Shown in pieces: positions 6,568-14,187 of a stretch of DNA of 14,721 bases (the stretch's first letter is position 1; every line of letters starts with the position of its first letter). A program made the position numbers and the translations under genes. The notes beneath the pieces were generated by a model. That model was not told the DNA's origin. It made no database searches and saw only the letters and a program-made list of their open reading frames with translations. Source of the stretch: an uncultured Sphingomonadaceae bacterium (GTDB taxonomy: Bacteria > Pseudomonadota > Alphaproteobacteria > Sphingomonadales > Sphingomonadaceae); the NCBI GenBank assembly GCA_938016505.1, contig CALLWN010000151.1, forward strand, positions 1 to 14,721, written 5' to 3'.

Positions 6568-7821
6568 ATGAGCGTGGAGCCACCCGGCTCGCCTTTCAGC
6601 CATGGTGCTTGGCGCGCCTTCTTCGTGGCGCGGCTGGCTGCAACGCTGGCCCAGATGATGATGGTCATCGTCATTGGCTGGCAGGTCTATGATGTCGCCC
6701 GCCGCACGCTTCCGGTGCAGGATGCCGCCTTTCTCCTCGGCATGGTCGGGCTGGCACAGTTCCTGCCCATCTTCGGCCTGACGCTGCTGGTCGGCCAGCT
6801 CGCCGACCGGTTCGACCGCCGCTGGATCGCCCGCGCCGCACTTGCAGCGGAACTCGCCTGTGCAGCCGCCCTGCTTGTCATCGCACGGCTGCCCGCGCCG
6901 CCGCTATGGCCGCTGTTCGCCGTTGCTGCGACGCTGGGCGCGGCGCGCGCCTTCGCTGCGCCGGCAATGACTGCGCTCGCGCCCAACCTCGTGCCGCCGG
7001 CGGTTCTGCCGACCGCGATTGCCTGGTCGTCGATCGGGTTCCAGGCCGGAGCGGTGCTCGGGCCGCTGGCGGGTGGGCTCCTCTACGATCGGGCCGCCCC
7101 CCTGCCCTATCTCGCCGCGATGCTCCTGCTCCTGGTGGCGCTGGCGGCGCTGTTCCGGATCCCGCCGGTGCCCCGCGCCGCAGCCGGCCGGGCAAGCGTT
7201 GGCGAAGGGCTGCGCTATGTCCGCTCCAACCCGATCGTGCTGGGCGCGATCAGCCTCGATCTGGCCGCAGTCATCCTTGCCGGCGCAACCGCGATGCTGC
7301 CCATCTATGCGCGCGACATTCTCGACGTGGGCGCGAACGGCCTTGGCCTCATGCGCGCGGCACCGGCCATCGGTGCCGGGCTTGTCGCGCTTGCGCTCAC
7401 CCGGTTCCCGTTGCGGACCGGGGTTGGGCGCAAGATGTTCGCGGCGGTCGGGATCTTCGCCCTGGCGACCGTCGGCTTCGGGCTTGCGCCCAGTCTCGAA
7501 ATTGCCGTTGCGGCCCTCGTCGTGCTTGGCGCGGCCGACATGGTCTCGGTCTATGTCCGCGCCTCGCTCATCCAGCTCCACACCCCTGACGACATGCGGG
7601 GCCGGGTGTCGTCGGTGAGCCTCATCTTCATCAGCGCGTCGAACGAGCTTGGGGAGTTCAGGGCGGGCACGCTGGCGGCTGCGATCGGCGCGGTGCAGGC
7701 GACCGTTCTCGGTGGAGTGCTCGCGCTTCTGGTCACCATCGCCTGGGCCCGGCTGTTCCCGGCGCTGGCGCGGGCCGACCGACTCGACATTCCCGATGAC
7801 CTGAAGGCCCGCGTCCGCTAG
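6568..7821 (+). CDS. MFS transporter, drug/siderophore exporter type
   Basis: This is a predicted inner-membrane proton-driven exporter of the major facilitator superfamily. The 417-residue product has about 12 hydrophobic segments. The loop between helices 2 and 3 carries motif A, GQLADRFDRRW (76-86). The late segment with RASLIQLHTPDDMRGRVSSV and NELGEF resembles the MFS_3 / EntS-like group (DHA3 type), which includes enterobactin and macrolide exporters. The substrate is not predictable. The frame runs open upstream into fdxA, but ATG 6568 places a short soluble tail before helix 1 and is preferred; its ribosome binding site lies in the hairpin at 6544-6562. cysK starts 9 nt after the stop, so the two are probably cotranscribed. 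Proximity to cysK could hint at export of a cysteine-related compound, but that is speculation. Confidence 0.9.
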   Translation: MSVEPPGSPFSHGAWRAFFVARLAATLAQMMMVIVIGWQVYDVARRTLPVQDAAFLLGMVGLAQFLPIFGLTLLVGQLADRFDRRWIARAALAAELACAAALLVIARLPAPPLWPLFAVAATLGAARAFAAPAMTALAPNLVPPAVLPTAIAWSSIGFQAGAVLGPLAGGLLYDRAAPLPYLAAMLLLLVALAALFRIPPVPRAAAGRASVGEGLRYVRSNPIVLGAISLDLAAVILAGATAMLPIYARDILDVGANGLGLMRAAPAIGAGLVALALTRFPLRTGVGRKMFAAVGIFALATVGFGLAPSLEIAVAALVVLGAADMVSVYVRASLIQLHTPDDMRGRVSSVSLIFISASNELGEFRAGTLAAAIGAVQATVLGGVLALLVTIAWARLFPALARADRLDIPDDLKARVR

Positions 7822-7830
7822 GGTTGCGCC

Positions 7831-8751
7831 ATGCGTGCCCATTCCATTCTCGAAACCATCGGCAACACCCCCCATATCCGTCTGTCCCGGCTGTTTCCTG
7901 ATGCCGAGGTGTGGGTGAAGTCGGAGCGGGCCAACCCCGGCGGCTCGATCAAGGACCGGATCGCGCTTGCCATGGTCGAGGATGCCGAGGCCTCGGGGGC
8001 GCTCAGGCCGGGCGGGACGATTGTCGAGCCGACCTCGGGAAACACCGGGATCGGCCTTGCCATGGTGGCGGCGGTCAAGGGCTATCGGCTGATCCTCGTC
8101 ATGCCGGAGAGCATGTCGATCGAGCGGCGGCGACTGATGCTGGCCTATGGCGCGACCTTCGATCTGACCCCGCGGGAAACGGGCATGAAGGGGGCGATTG
8201 CCCGGGCGCTCGAGATCGTCGCGCAGACGCCCGGCGCGTGGATGCCGCAGCAGTTCGACAACCCGGCGAATGTCCGGGTCCATGCGCGGACGACGGCCGA
8301 GGAGATCCTCGCCGATTTCGTGGACTCGCCCATCGATGCGATCGTGACCGGGGTTGGAACCGGCGGCCATATCACCGGCTGCGCCGAGAGGCTGAAGCGG
8401 GCCTGGCCGGCGCTCAAGGTGTTCGCCGTCGAGCCGACGCTGTCGCCCGTCATCAGCGGCGGTCAGCCGGCTCCCCACCCCATCCAGGGAATCGGCGCCG
8501 GGTTCATCCCCGCCAATCTCCACACCGAGCTGCTCGACGGCGTGATCCAGGTGGCGCCAGAGGATGCCAAGGACTGGGCGCGGCGCGCAGCCCGGACCGA
8601 GGGGATGCTGGTCGGCATCTCTTCCGGGGCGACGCTGGCGGCCATTCACCAGAAGCTGCAAGAGCTTGCCGGTGCCCGGATCCTCGGCTTCAACTACGAC
8701 ACCGGCGAGCGCTACTTCTCCGTTCCCGACTTTCTGCCCGAGGGCGGGTAG
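7831..8751 (+). CDS. cysK: Cysteine synthase A (O-acetylserine sulfhydrylase)
   Basis: This PLP-dependent cytoplasmic enzyme joins O-acetylserine and sulfide to make L-cysteine, the last step of sulfate assimilation. The 306-residue product begins with the family's substrate-side motif IGNTPHIRL (10-18). It then has the PLP lysine K41 in NPGGSIKDR, the substrate loop TSGNTG (68-73), the phosphate-binding glycine loop GVGTGGH (174-180) and the SSGA (264-267) that contacts the PLP ring nitrogen. It ends with TGERYFS (291-297), a common ending of true cysteine synthases. No CBS or extra domain is present, so cystathionine beta-synthase is less likely. ATG 7831 is 9 nt after the MFS stop. The last 40 bp overlap the convergent metallophosphoesterase gene. 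Confidence 0.95.
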   Translation: MRAHSILETIGNTPHIRLSRLFPDAEVWVKSERANPGGSIKDRIALAMVEDAEASGALRPGGTIVEPTSGNTGIGLAMVAAVKGYRLILVMPESMSIERRRLMLAYGATFDLTPRETGMKGAIARALEIVAQTPGAWMPQQFDNPANVRVHARTTAEEILADFVDSPIDAIVTGVGTGGHITGCAERLKRAWPALKVFAVEPTLSPVISGGQPAPHPIQGIGAGFIPANLHTELLDGVIQVAPEDAKDWARRAARTEGMLVGISSGATLAAIHQKLQELAGARILGFNYDTGERYFSVPDFLPEGG

Positions 8752-9554
8752 AGCCGCAGCAACACCATTTCCGGCGGCACGCCGATCCGCAGCGGGAGCA
8801 GGGAGGTGCCGACGCCGCTCGTCACGAACTGGGTCCAGCCGCGATCCTGGCAGGCACCCCTCCGACAGGGATATGGCCTCAGCCGGTCATCGAGCCAACC
8901 GAGGCCTGGAATGCGGATCTGCCCGCCGTGGGTATGGCCCGCAAGGACGAGGATCGGGCGCGGCGGTGGCGCCAGGAACACCCCCTGCTCCGGCTCATGG
9001 GCGAGCAACAGCACGGGGCGGCCATCCGGGATGCCGGCGAGCGCCTTGCCGATGTCGGGCTGGTACTGGGCCGAATCGAGCCCGGCGACGACGAGCGGCC
9101 CGACGTCACGGCTGGCATTGACGAGGAGCACCGGGTTGCCGAGCTCGCCCATGATCCGGTTGGTCCAGAGATTGTCGTGGTTGCCGCGGATCGCGAACAC
9201 GCCGAGCGGCGCCCTGAGCCTCGCGAGCGGCCCGAGCGAGGATTCCAGCCGATACCGGCCCGGCCAGGGGAACAGCAGGGAACGGTGGTAGTCGCCGAGC
9301 AGCAGGATGAGATCGGCGCCGACTGCGTTGGCCTGGTCGACGATCGCCTCGAGCCGCGCCGGGGGCATGGCCGGCGGGCCGGCGTGGATGTCCGAGATGA
9401 GAAGGACCGAAACCTCGGTGCCGGCGGCAAGGCCTGGCAGCGGCAGCGCAGCCTCGACGAGGCGCGGAGTCCGCGCTGCCTCGAGATAGCCATAGCCGGC
9501 CAGAAGCAGCAGGGCCGCGAGCAGACCCGCCGCGGCCCGCAGCAACAGTCTCAC
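8712..9554 (-). CDS. Membrane-anchored metallophosphoesterase (YkuE/YaeI-like)
   Basis: This is a calcineurin-like binuclear metal phosphoesterase of 280 residues. A single hydrophobic segment (about 3-22) acts as signal anchor, putting the catalytic domain probably on the periplasmic side. The metal site motifs are all visible in order: DIH (D55, H57), GDYH (D88), GNHD (N125, H126), H186 in AHEP and GHTHGG (H207, H209). This layout fits the YkuE/YaeI group, some members of which hydrolyse UDP-2,3-diacylglucosamine or related lipids; the substrate here is unknown. The start is GTG 9554. It has no visible ribosome binding site, and its first bases form a GTGA overlap with the aldehyde dehydrogenase stop, so translation is probably coupled. 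The 3' end overlaps cysK by 40 bp. Confidence 0.92.
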   Translation of the reverse strand: MRLLLRAAAGLLAALLLLAGYGYLEAARTPRLVEAALPLPGLAAGTEVSVLLISDIHAGPPAMPPARLEAIVDQANAVGADLILLLGDYHRSLLFPWPGRYRLESSLGPLARLRAPLGVFAIRGNHDNLWTNRIMGELGNPVLLVNASRDVGPLVVAGLDSAQYQPDIGKALAGIPDGRPVLLLAHEPEQGVFLAPPPRPILVLAGHTHGGQIRIPGLGWLDDRLRPYPCRRGACQDRGWTQFVTSGVGTSLLPLRIGVPPEMVLLRLYPPSGRKSGTEK

Positions 9555-10990
9555 GCAGCGGCTTTGGATGCGGTCCAGCCGATGACGGCCTTCACTTCGA
9601 GGAACTCGGCGAAGGCATGGTCACCCCACTCCCGGCCATTGCCCGATTGCTTGAAGCCACCGAAGGGCGCCATGAAATCAGGCCCGGCGCCATTGAGTGT
9701 CACCTGGCCGGCGCGAAGCTGGCGGGCGACCTCGCGTGCGTCCGCCTCGGCCCCCTGGACGTAGGCGGCAAGACCGTAGGGCGTGTCATTGCCCAGCGCG
9801 ATCGCATCCTCGACACTGTCATAGGCGAGCATGGCGAGCACCGGGCCGAAGATCTCCTCCCGGGCGATGGTCATGTCGCTGGTGACGTCAGCGAAGACGG
9901 ACGGCTTCACATAATAGCCGCGTTCCAGCCCTTCGGGCCGGCCGAGGCCGCCGGTCACGAGCGTCGCGCCCTCGGCGATGCCGGTCTCGATCAGGCGCTG
10001 GATCTTGTCGAACTGCGGCTTCGAGACCACCGGGCCGAGCTGGCTGTTGCCATTCGGGTCCCCGACGGTCATCGCTTCTGCTGCCGCCTTGGCGATGGCT
10101 TTCGCTTCCTCCAACCGTGCGCGCGGAACCAGCATCCGGCTTGGCGCATTGCAGCTCTGCCCCGAGTTCATCATCATGGCCGTCACGCCGCCGCCGACCG
10201 CCTTTTGGAGGTCGGCCGAGGGCAGGATGATGTTGGGCGACTTGCCACCCAGCTCCTGGTGGACCCGCTTGACCGTCGGCGCAGCCTTCGCTGCGACATC
10301 GATTCCTGCCCGGGTCGAGCCAGTGAAGCTCACCATGTCGATTCGAGGATGCGCGGCGATCGCCGCCCCGACCGTCGGCCCATCGCCATTGACGAGATTG
10401 AACACGCCTTTCGGCACCCCTGCCGTGTGCAGCACCTCGGCCCAGAGGATGGCGCTGAAGGGCGCCACTTCGGAAGGTTTCAGCACCATGGTGCAGCCGG
10501 TCGCGAGCGCTGGGGCGACCTTGCAGGCGATCTGGTTGATCGGCCAGTTCCAGGGTGTGATGAAACCGCAGACGCTGATCGGCTCCCTGACGATGAGGGT
10601 CGTGCCCCGCTCCTCCTCGAAACGATAGTCCCTGAGCACGGCCATCGCGGTCTGGAGATGCGCCATGCCGAGTGCGGCCTGGGCCTGCGTCGCGAGCCAG
10701 GCCGGCGCGCCCATCTCCTCGGTGATGGCGGCTGCGATCTCGCCGTAGCGCTTCTGATACTCGGCCGCGATCGCCCCGAGGAGCTCGAGCCGCTCGGCGC
10801 GGGTGGTGCGGGCAAATGCCGGGAACGCGGCGGCGGCCGCATCGACCGCACGATCGACATCAGCTGCGCTTCCGATTGCGATCCTGCCCATGGGCTCTTC
10901 GGTCGCCGGGTTGATGACGTCGAGCGGTTGCCAGCCCGGGGCAGGTTCGACCCACTCTCCACCGATATAGAAGCGCAGGGCCTCACGCAT
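9551..10990 (-). CDS. NAD(P)-dependent aldehyde dehydrogenase
   Basis: This cytoplasmic enzyme of the ALDH superfamily oxidises an aldehyde to the acid with NAD(P)+. At 479 residues it has the usual length. The visible catalytic residues are the oxyanion-hole Asn N148 in TPWNWP, K171 in LKPSE for cofactor binding, the general base E246 in QELGGKSPN, the nucleophile C280 in NSGQSC and E379 in EEIFGP, which binds the nicotinamide ribose. The C-terminal PFGGFKQSGNGRE is also typical. The residues after the nucleophile (NAPSR) do not identify a substrate class for me, so no specific name is given. ATG 10990 has a strong AAGGAG upstream. It is coupled to the metallophosphoesterase by a 4-bp overlap and diverges from the aminopeptidase gene across 90 bp. 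Confidence 0.95.
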   Translation of the reverse strand: MREALRFYIGGEWVEPAPGWQPLDVINPATEEPMGRIAIGSAADVDRAVDAAAAAFPAFARTTRAERLELLGAIAAEYQKRYGEIAAAITEEMGAPAWLATQAQAALGMAHLQTAMAVLRDYRFEEERGTTLIVREPISVCGFITPWNWPINQIACKVAPALATGCTMVLKPSEVAPFSAILWAEVLHTAGVPKGVFNLVNGDGPTVGAAIAAHPRIDMVSFTGSTRAGIDVAAKAAPTVKRVHQELGGKSPNIILPSADLQKAVGGGVTAMMMNSGQSCNAPSRMLVPRARLEEAKAIAKAAAEAMTVGDPNGNSQLGPVVSKPQFDKIQRLIETGIAEGATLVTGGLGRPEGLERGYYVKPSVFADVTSDMTIAREEIFGPVLAMLAYDSVEDAIALGNDTPYGLAAYVQGAEADAREVARQLRAGQVTLNGAGPDFMAPFGGFKQSGNGREWGDHAFAEFLEVKAVIGWTASKAAA

Positions 10991-10996
10991 GGTCCA

Positions 10997-11002
10997 CTCC
11001 TT
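10997..11002 (-). promoter_or_regulatory. Aldehyde dehydrogenase ribosome binding site
   Basis: AAGGAG on the minus strand lies 6 nt before the ATG at 10990. It is one of the best Shine-Dalgarno sequences in the window and fixes this start. Confidence 0.7.
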
Positions 11003-11071
11003 CCCGTCTCCGCCTTGGCTTGCACTAGCGCTGCGGAACGGCTTTCTGGAAGCCCCGATCGTGCCAGTCCC

Positions 11072-11075
11072 GGAG
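11072..11075 (+). promoter_or_regulatory. Aminopeptidase ribosome binding site
   Basis: GGAG sits 5 nt before ATG 11081. It supports this start within a frame that is open for more than 1 kb upstream, and so supports the presence of a signal peptide. Confidence 0.55.
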
Positions 11076-11080
11076 ATGTC

Positions 11081-12667
11081 ATGAAGCCTTGTGAATGCCT
11101 AGCCGCCGCGTTCCTGGTCGCGTCCGCGGCACTCGCGGTCGCCACTCCTGCGCAAGCGACAGGAACCCTCGTTGCCCCCTCCACCGCCGCCAGCTCGGCG
11201 CCGCGGCCGGTCCGGTTCGCCGCAGCGCCGGCGAGTGGGGGCACGCTTGCCCTGATCCTCGCCGGGGACCTGGCCGACGCGACGAAGACCCTTCCCGCCG
11301 CGCTTGGCGCTGCGGTGCGGGATGGCGCTGCGGCAGCCGGGTTCGAGGGGAGGCCCGAGCAGACGCTGACGCTCGTGAACGCCGCCGGCCATGCCCGGAT
11401 TCGGGTCTATGGCGCCGAGACGCGCCTCGGCCCTGCCCGGCTTCAGGAGCTTGGCGGCCGGATCGGCCAGGACACGCGCGAGGATCGTGGCCCGGTCTCG
11501 GTCATGGCGGCGGGTGTCGCAGCCGATGGCGTCGACGCGGCAGTGGAGCTTGCCACCGGCTTCGGCCTCGGGGCCTACCGGTTCGACCGCTACAAGACCG
11601 AGGGCCGGCGCACCCCGCCCGCCGACCCGGCAACCTTCGTGAGCGCCGACGGCGCCGCTTCCGAGGCCCGGTTCCGCGCCGAGGGCGTGCACCTCGTCGA
11701 GGCGGTGACGCTCGCCCGCGACCTCATCAGCGAGCCGGCCAATGTGATCTACCCCGAGAGCTTCGTCGCCCGGGTGCGGGAGGCCTTTCGCGGCGTGCAG
11801 GGCGTTTCGCTCGAGGTGCTCGACGAGGCGGCGATGCAGCGGCTGGGCATGGGCGCCATTCTCTCGGTGGGGCAGGGTTCGCGCCGGCCGGCGCGCATCA
11901 TGGTGGTGCGCTACCGCGGCGCGGGGGATGCGGCGCCTGTCGCGCTTGTCGGCAAGGGCATCACCTTCGACAGCGGGGGCATCTCGATCAAGCCTGCTGC
12001 CGGCATGTGGCGAATGAAATATGACATGTCGGGCGCGGCGCGGGTGATGGCGGCGACGCTTGCAACGGCACGGCGGGGCGCAGCTGTCAATGTGACAGCG
12101 ATTGCAGCGCTCGCCGAGAACATGCCCGACGGCAATGCGACCCGGCCGGGAGACGTGGTGCGCAGCATGAGCGGCAAGACCATCGAGATCATCAACACCG
12201 ACGCCGAAGGCCGGGTGGTGCTGGCCGATGCCAACCAGCTCGCCGCGCGCGAGCGGCCGGCGGCAATCGTCAACATGGCAACGCTCACCGGATCGGCAGC
12301 GCAGGCGCTGGGCGACCAATATGCTGCGCTGTTCGCCCGCGACGAGGCGCTCGGCCGGCGGATCGAGGCCGCAGCCGAGGCGAGCGGGGACGCGGTCTGG
12401 CGGCTGCCGCTCAATCCCGCCTATGCACGCCTGGTCCGCTCCGACATTGCCGATGTGCGGAACTCGACCGAAGGGGCTGGGCCAGGCGCGAGCCTCGGGG
12501 CCCATTTCATCGAGGCGTTCACGCCCGCGGACATCCCCTGGGCGCATCTCGACATCGCCGGGGTTGCGTGGCGGACCACGGCGACGCAAGGCGTTGACCC
12601 GCAGGGGGCCTCGGCATGGGGTGTGCGCCTGCTCCACGAATTGGTGAAAGGCTTTGAGCGGCGGTGA
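11081..12667 (+). CDS. M17 leucyl aminopeptidase with predicted signal peptide
   Basis: This two-metal aminopeptidase of the PepA/leucyl aminopeptidase family releases N-terminal amino acids from peptides. The 528-residue product keeps every key residue of E. coli PepA at a constant offset of 22: K292, D297 and K304 in GKGITFDSGG...IK, D315, and D374, E376 and R378 in NTDAEGR. The N-terminal domain (about 50-200) is the usual less conserved M17 N-domain. Unlike cytosolic PepA, the first 27 residues look like a Sec signal: MK, a hydrophobic core (about 8-21) and a TPAQA cleavage site near residue 26. ATG 11081 has GGAG 5 nt upstream; the frame is open far upstream but that part is antisense to the aldehyde dehydrogenase. 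It stops 3 nt from the convergent septation gene. A periplasmic role in peptide use is inferred. Confidence 0.93.
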   Translation: MKPCECLAAAFLVASAALAVATPAQATGTLVAPSTAASSAPRPVRFAAAPASGGTLALILAGDLADATKTLPAALGAAVRDGAAAAGFEGRPEQTLTLVNAAGHARIRVYGAETRLGPARLQELGGRIGQDTREDRGPVSVMAAGVAADGVDAAVELATGFGLGAYRFDRYKTEGRRTPPADPATFVSADGAASEARFRAEGVHLVEAVTLARDLISEPANVIYPESFVARVREAFRGVQGVSLEVLDEAAMQRLGMGAILSVGQGSRRPARIMVVRYRGAGDAAPVALVGKGITFDSGGISIKPAAGMWRMKYDMSGAARVMAATLATARRGAAVNVTAIAALAENMPDGNATRPGDVVRSMSGKTIEIINTDAEGRVVLADANQLAARERPAAIVNMATLTGSAAQALGDQYAALFARDEALGRRIEAAAEASGDAVWRLPLNPAYARLVRSDIADVRNSTEGAGPGASLGAHFIEAFTPADIPWAHLDIAGVAWRTTATQGVDPQGASAWGVRLLHELVKGFERR

Positions 12668-12670
12668 GCG

Positions 12671-13252
12671 TCAGTCGAGCTTCAGGCCGTGGCGCTTCAG
12701 AAGCGGGAACTGGAGAAGCGCGAACAGGAAGGTGAGGAGGGTATCGCCCCAGACCTTGAAATGGACCCAGATCTCGGTTGGGAAGGCGCGCCAGAACAGC
12801 TCGTTGAGCCCGGCGAGCAGGATGAAGAACAGCGCCCAGCGCTGCTGGAGGAGTGCCCAGCCCCGGTCGGAAAGCCCCGGCATGGCGGTTTCGAGAAGGA
12901 GCTTCAGATAGTTGCGGCCGCGCAAGGTTCCGAAGCCAAGGATCGCGCCGAACATGGCGAACAGGATGGTGGGCTTCACCTTGATGAAGGTCTCGTCCTG
13001 GAGCCAGAGGGTCAGGCCGCCGAAGACGGCGACCAGCGCGCCCGAGAACCAGGTCATGGCCGGCACGTGGCGGGTGAGGATCCAGCTCGCCGCAACTGCG
13101 ACCACGAAGGCGGCCATGAAGGCAGCAGTCGCAGCGAAGATGTCGAACCGGTAGTAGGCGAGGAAGAAGACCAGGAGCGGCCCGAGGTCGATGGCGATCT
13201 TCGCCCATGGGTTGAGCGCGCGTTCGCGAGGCCCTGGTGCGGGGCCGCTCAT
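12671..13252 (-). CDS. yciB: Septation protein A (YciB/IspZ family)
   Basis: This inner-membrane protein of 193 residues has about five to six hydrophobic segments. It belongs to the YciB/IspZ family, which is linked to cell division and envelope integrity in enterobacteria and Shigella. Family marks are the N-terminal DLGPLLVFFLAYY (22-34), the central WLQDETFIKVKPT (83-95) followed by a hydrophobic stretch, NELFWRAFPTEIWVHFK (149-165) and a C-terminal hydrophobic segment with a basic end. ATG 13252 overlaps the ftsY stop as ATGA and is preceded by a GGAGG-like run. It is the last gene seen of the mtaB-ftsY-yciB operon, a gene order common in sphingomonads. No terminator is visible after it; it meets the aminopeptidase stop at 3 bp. 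Confidence 0.93.
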   Translation of the reverse strand: MSGPAPGPRERALNPWAKIAIDLGPLLVFFLAYYRFDIFAATAAFMAAFVVAVAASWILTRHVPAMTWFSGALVAVFGGLTLWLQDETFIKVKPTILFAMFGAILGFGTLRGRNYLKLLLETAMPGLSDRGWALLQQRWALFFILLAGLNELFWRAFPTEIWVHFKVWGDTLLTFLFALLQFPLLKRHGLKLD

Positions 13253-14187
13253 GCCCCCTCCCCCACCAGCGCGCGGGCGAAGGCGCGGGCGTCGAACGGG
13301 CGCAGATCGCCGAGCCGCTCGCCAACGCCGAGCGCATGGATCGGCAGACCGAATTTCTCGGCGGCGGCGACCAGCACGCCGCCACGGGCGGTGCCGTCGA
13401 GCTTGGTCATGACGATCCCGGTGACGCCGGCCACCTCGCGAAACACCTCGATCTGGGACAGCGCATTCTGGCCGGTGGTCGCATCGAGCACGAGGACCGT
13501 GTCATGGGGTGCAGTCGGGTCCTGCTTGGCGAGCACGCGGCGGATCTTGGCAAGCTCGTCCATCAGGCCCGCCTTGTTCTGGAGCCGGCCGGCGGTGTCG
13601 ACCAGCAGCACGTCGCGCCCGCTTGCCTTCGCCTGCTCCATCGCCCGGTAGGCGAGGCCCGCAGCGTCGGTGCCCTCGGCACCGGAGACGACGGGGACGC
13701 CGAGCCGCTCGCCCCAGACCTTGAGCTGCTCGACCGCGGCAGCGCGGAACGTGTCGCCGGCGGCGAAGATCACTTCATAATCCTCTTCCTGGAAGAGGTG
13801 GCCAAGCTTGGCGATCGTCGTCGTCTTGCCGGTGCCGTTGACGCCGACGACGAGGATGACGTGCGGACGCGGGAAGGCGGTGACTGCAAGCGGCCGGGCA
13901 AGCGGCGCGAGAATGGCCGTCACTTCCTCGACGACGATCCGCTTCACGCCGGCAAGGTCGACTTCGCCCACGACCCGGGCATCGCGCAGCCTGCCGGTGA
14001 TCCGCGCGGCAACGGCGGGGCCGAGGTCGGCCGCGATGAGCGCGTCCTCGCGCGCGTCGAGATCGGCGGGCTCGAGGGTGCGGGTGCCGACGAGAAGCGT
14101 GAGCGACTCCGACAGCTTCGCGCTGGTGCGCTGGAGGCCGGTGCGCAGCCTCGCGAGGAACCCGCCCTTCTCGGTCACTTCGGTCAC
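13249..14187 (-). CDS. ftsY: Signal recognition particle receptor FtsY
   Basis: FtsY is the SRP-receptor GTPase that docks ribosomes with nascent membrane proteins at the inner membrane. Numbered from GTG 14187 (312 residues), it has a short helical N domain (about 8-90) and a G domain with G1 GVNGTGKT (115-122), the SRP-family DTFRAAA (145-151), G3 DTAGR (197-201) and G4 TKLDG (261-265), then a C-terminal helix. The long acidic A domain of E. coli FtsY is absent; only a few charged residues (TEVTEKGG) precede the N domain. The frame is open upstream to 14265, but that extension is Arg-rich and lies inside mtaB. GTG 14187 gives a 4-bp GTGA overlap with the mtaB stop and has GGAG about 10 nt upstream. 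Confidence 0.96.
   Translation of the reverse strand: MTEVTEKGGFLARLRTGLQRTSAKLSESLTLLVGTRTLEPADLDAREDALIAADLGPAVAARITGRLRDARVVGEVDLAGVKRIVVEEVTAILAPLARPLAVTAFPRPHVILVVGVNGTGKTTTIAKLGHLFQEEDYEVIFAAGDTFRAAAVEQLKVWGERLGVPVVSGAEGTDAAGLAYRAMEQAKASGRDVLLVDTAGRLQNKAGLMDELAKIRRVLAKQDPTAPHDTVLVLDATTGQNALSQIEVFREVAGVTGIVMTKLDGTARGGVLVAAAEKFGLPIHALGVGERLGDLRPFDARAFARALVGEGA

Noticed and set aside
6904..8661. Minus-strand open frame of 585 codons opposite the MFS and cysK genes
   Set aside because: It spans two well-supported plus-strand genes and shows no recognisable motif; GC-driven lack of stop codons explains it.
9617..11080. Upstream extension of the aminopeptidase frame over the aldehyde dehydrogenase
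   Set aside because: This stretch is antisense to a clear aldehyde dehydrogenase, and ATG 11081 has a ribosome binding site followed by a signal peptide.
11099..12637. Minus-strand open frame of 512 codons opposite the aminopeptidase
   Set aside because: The opposite strand encodes a complete M17 enzyme with all catalytic residues; the antisense product has no family features.
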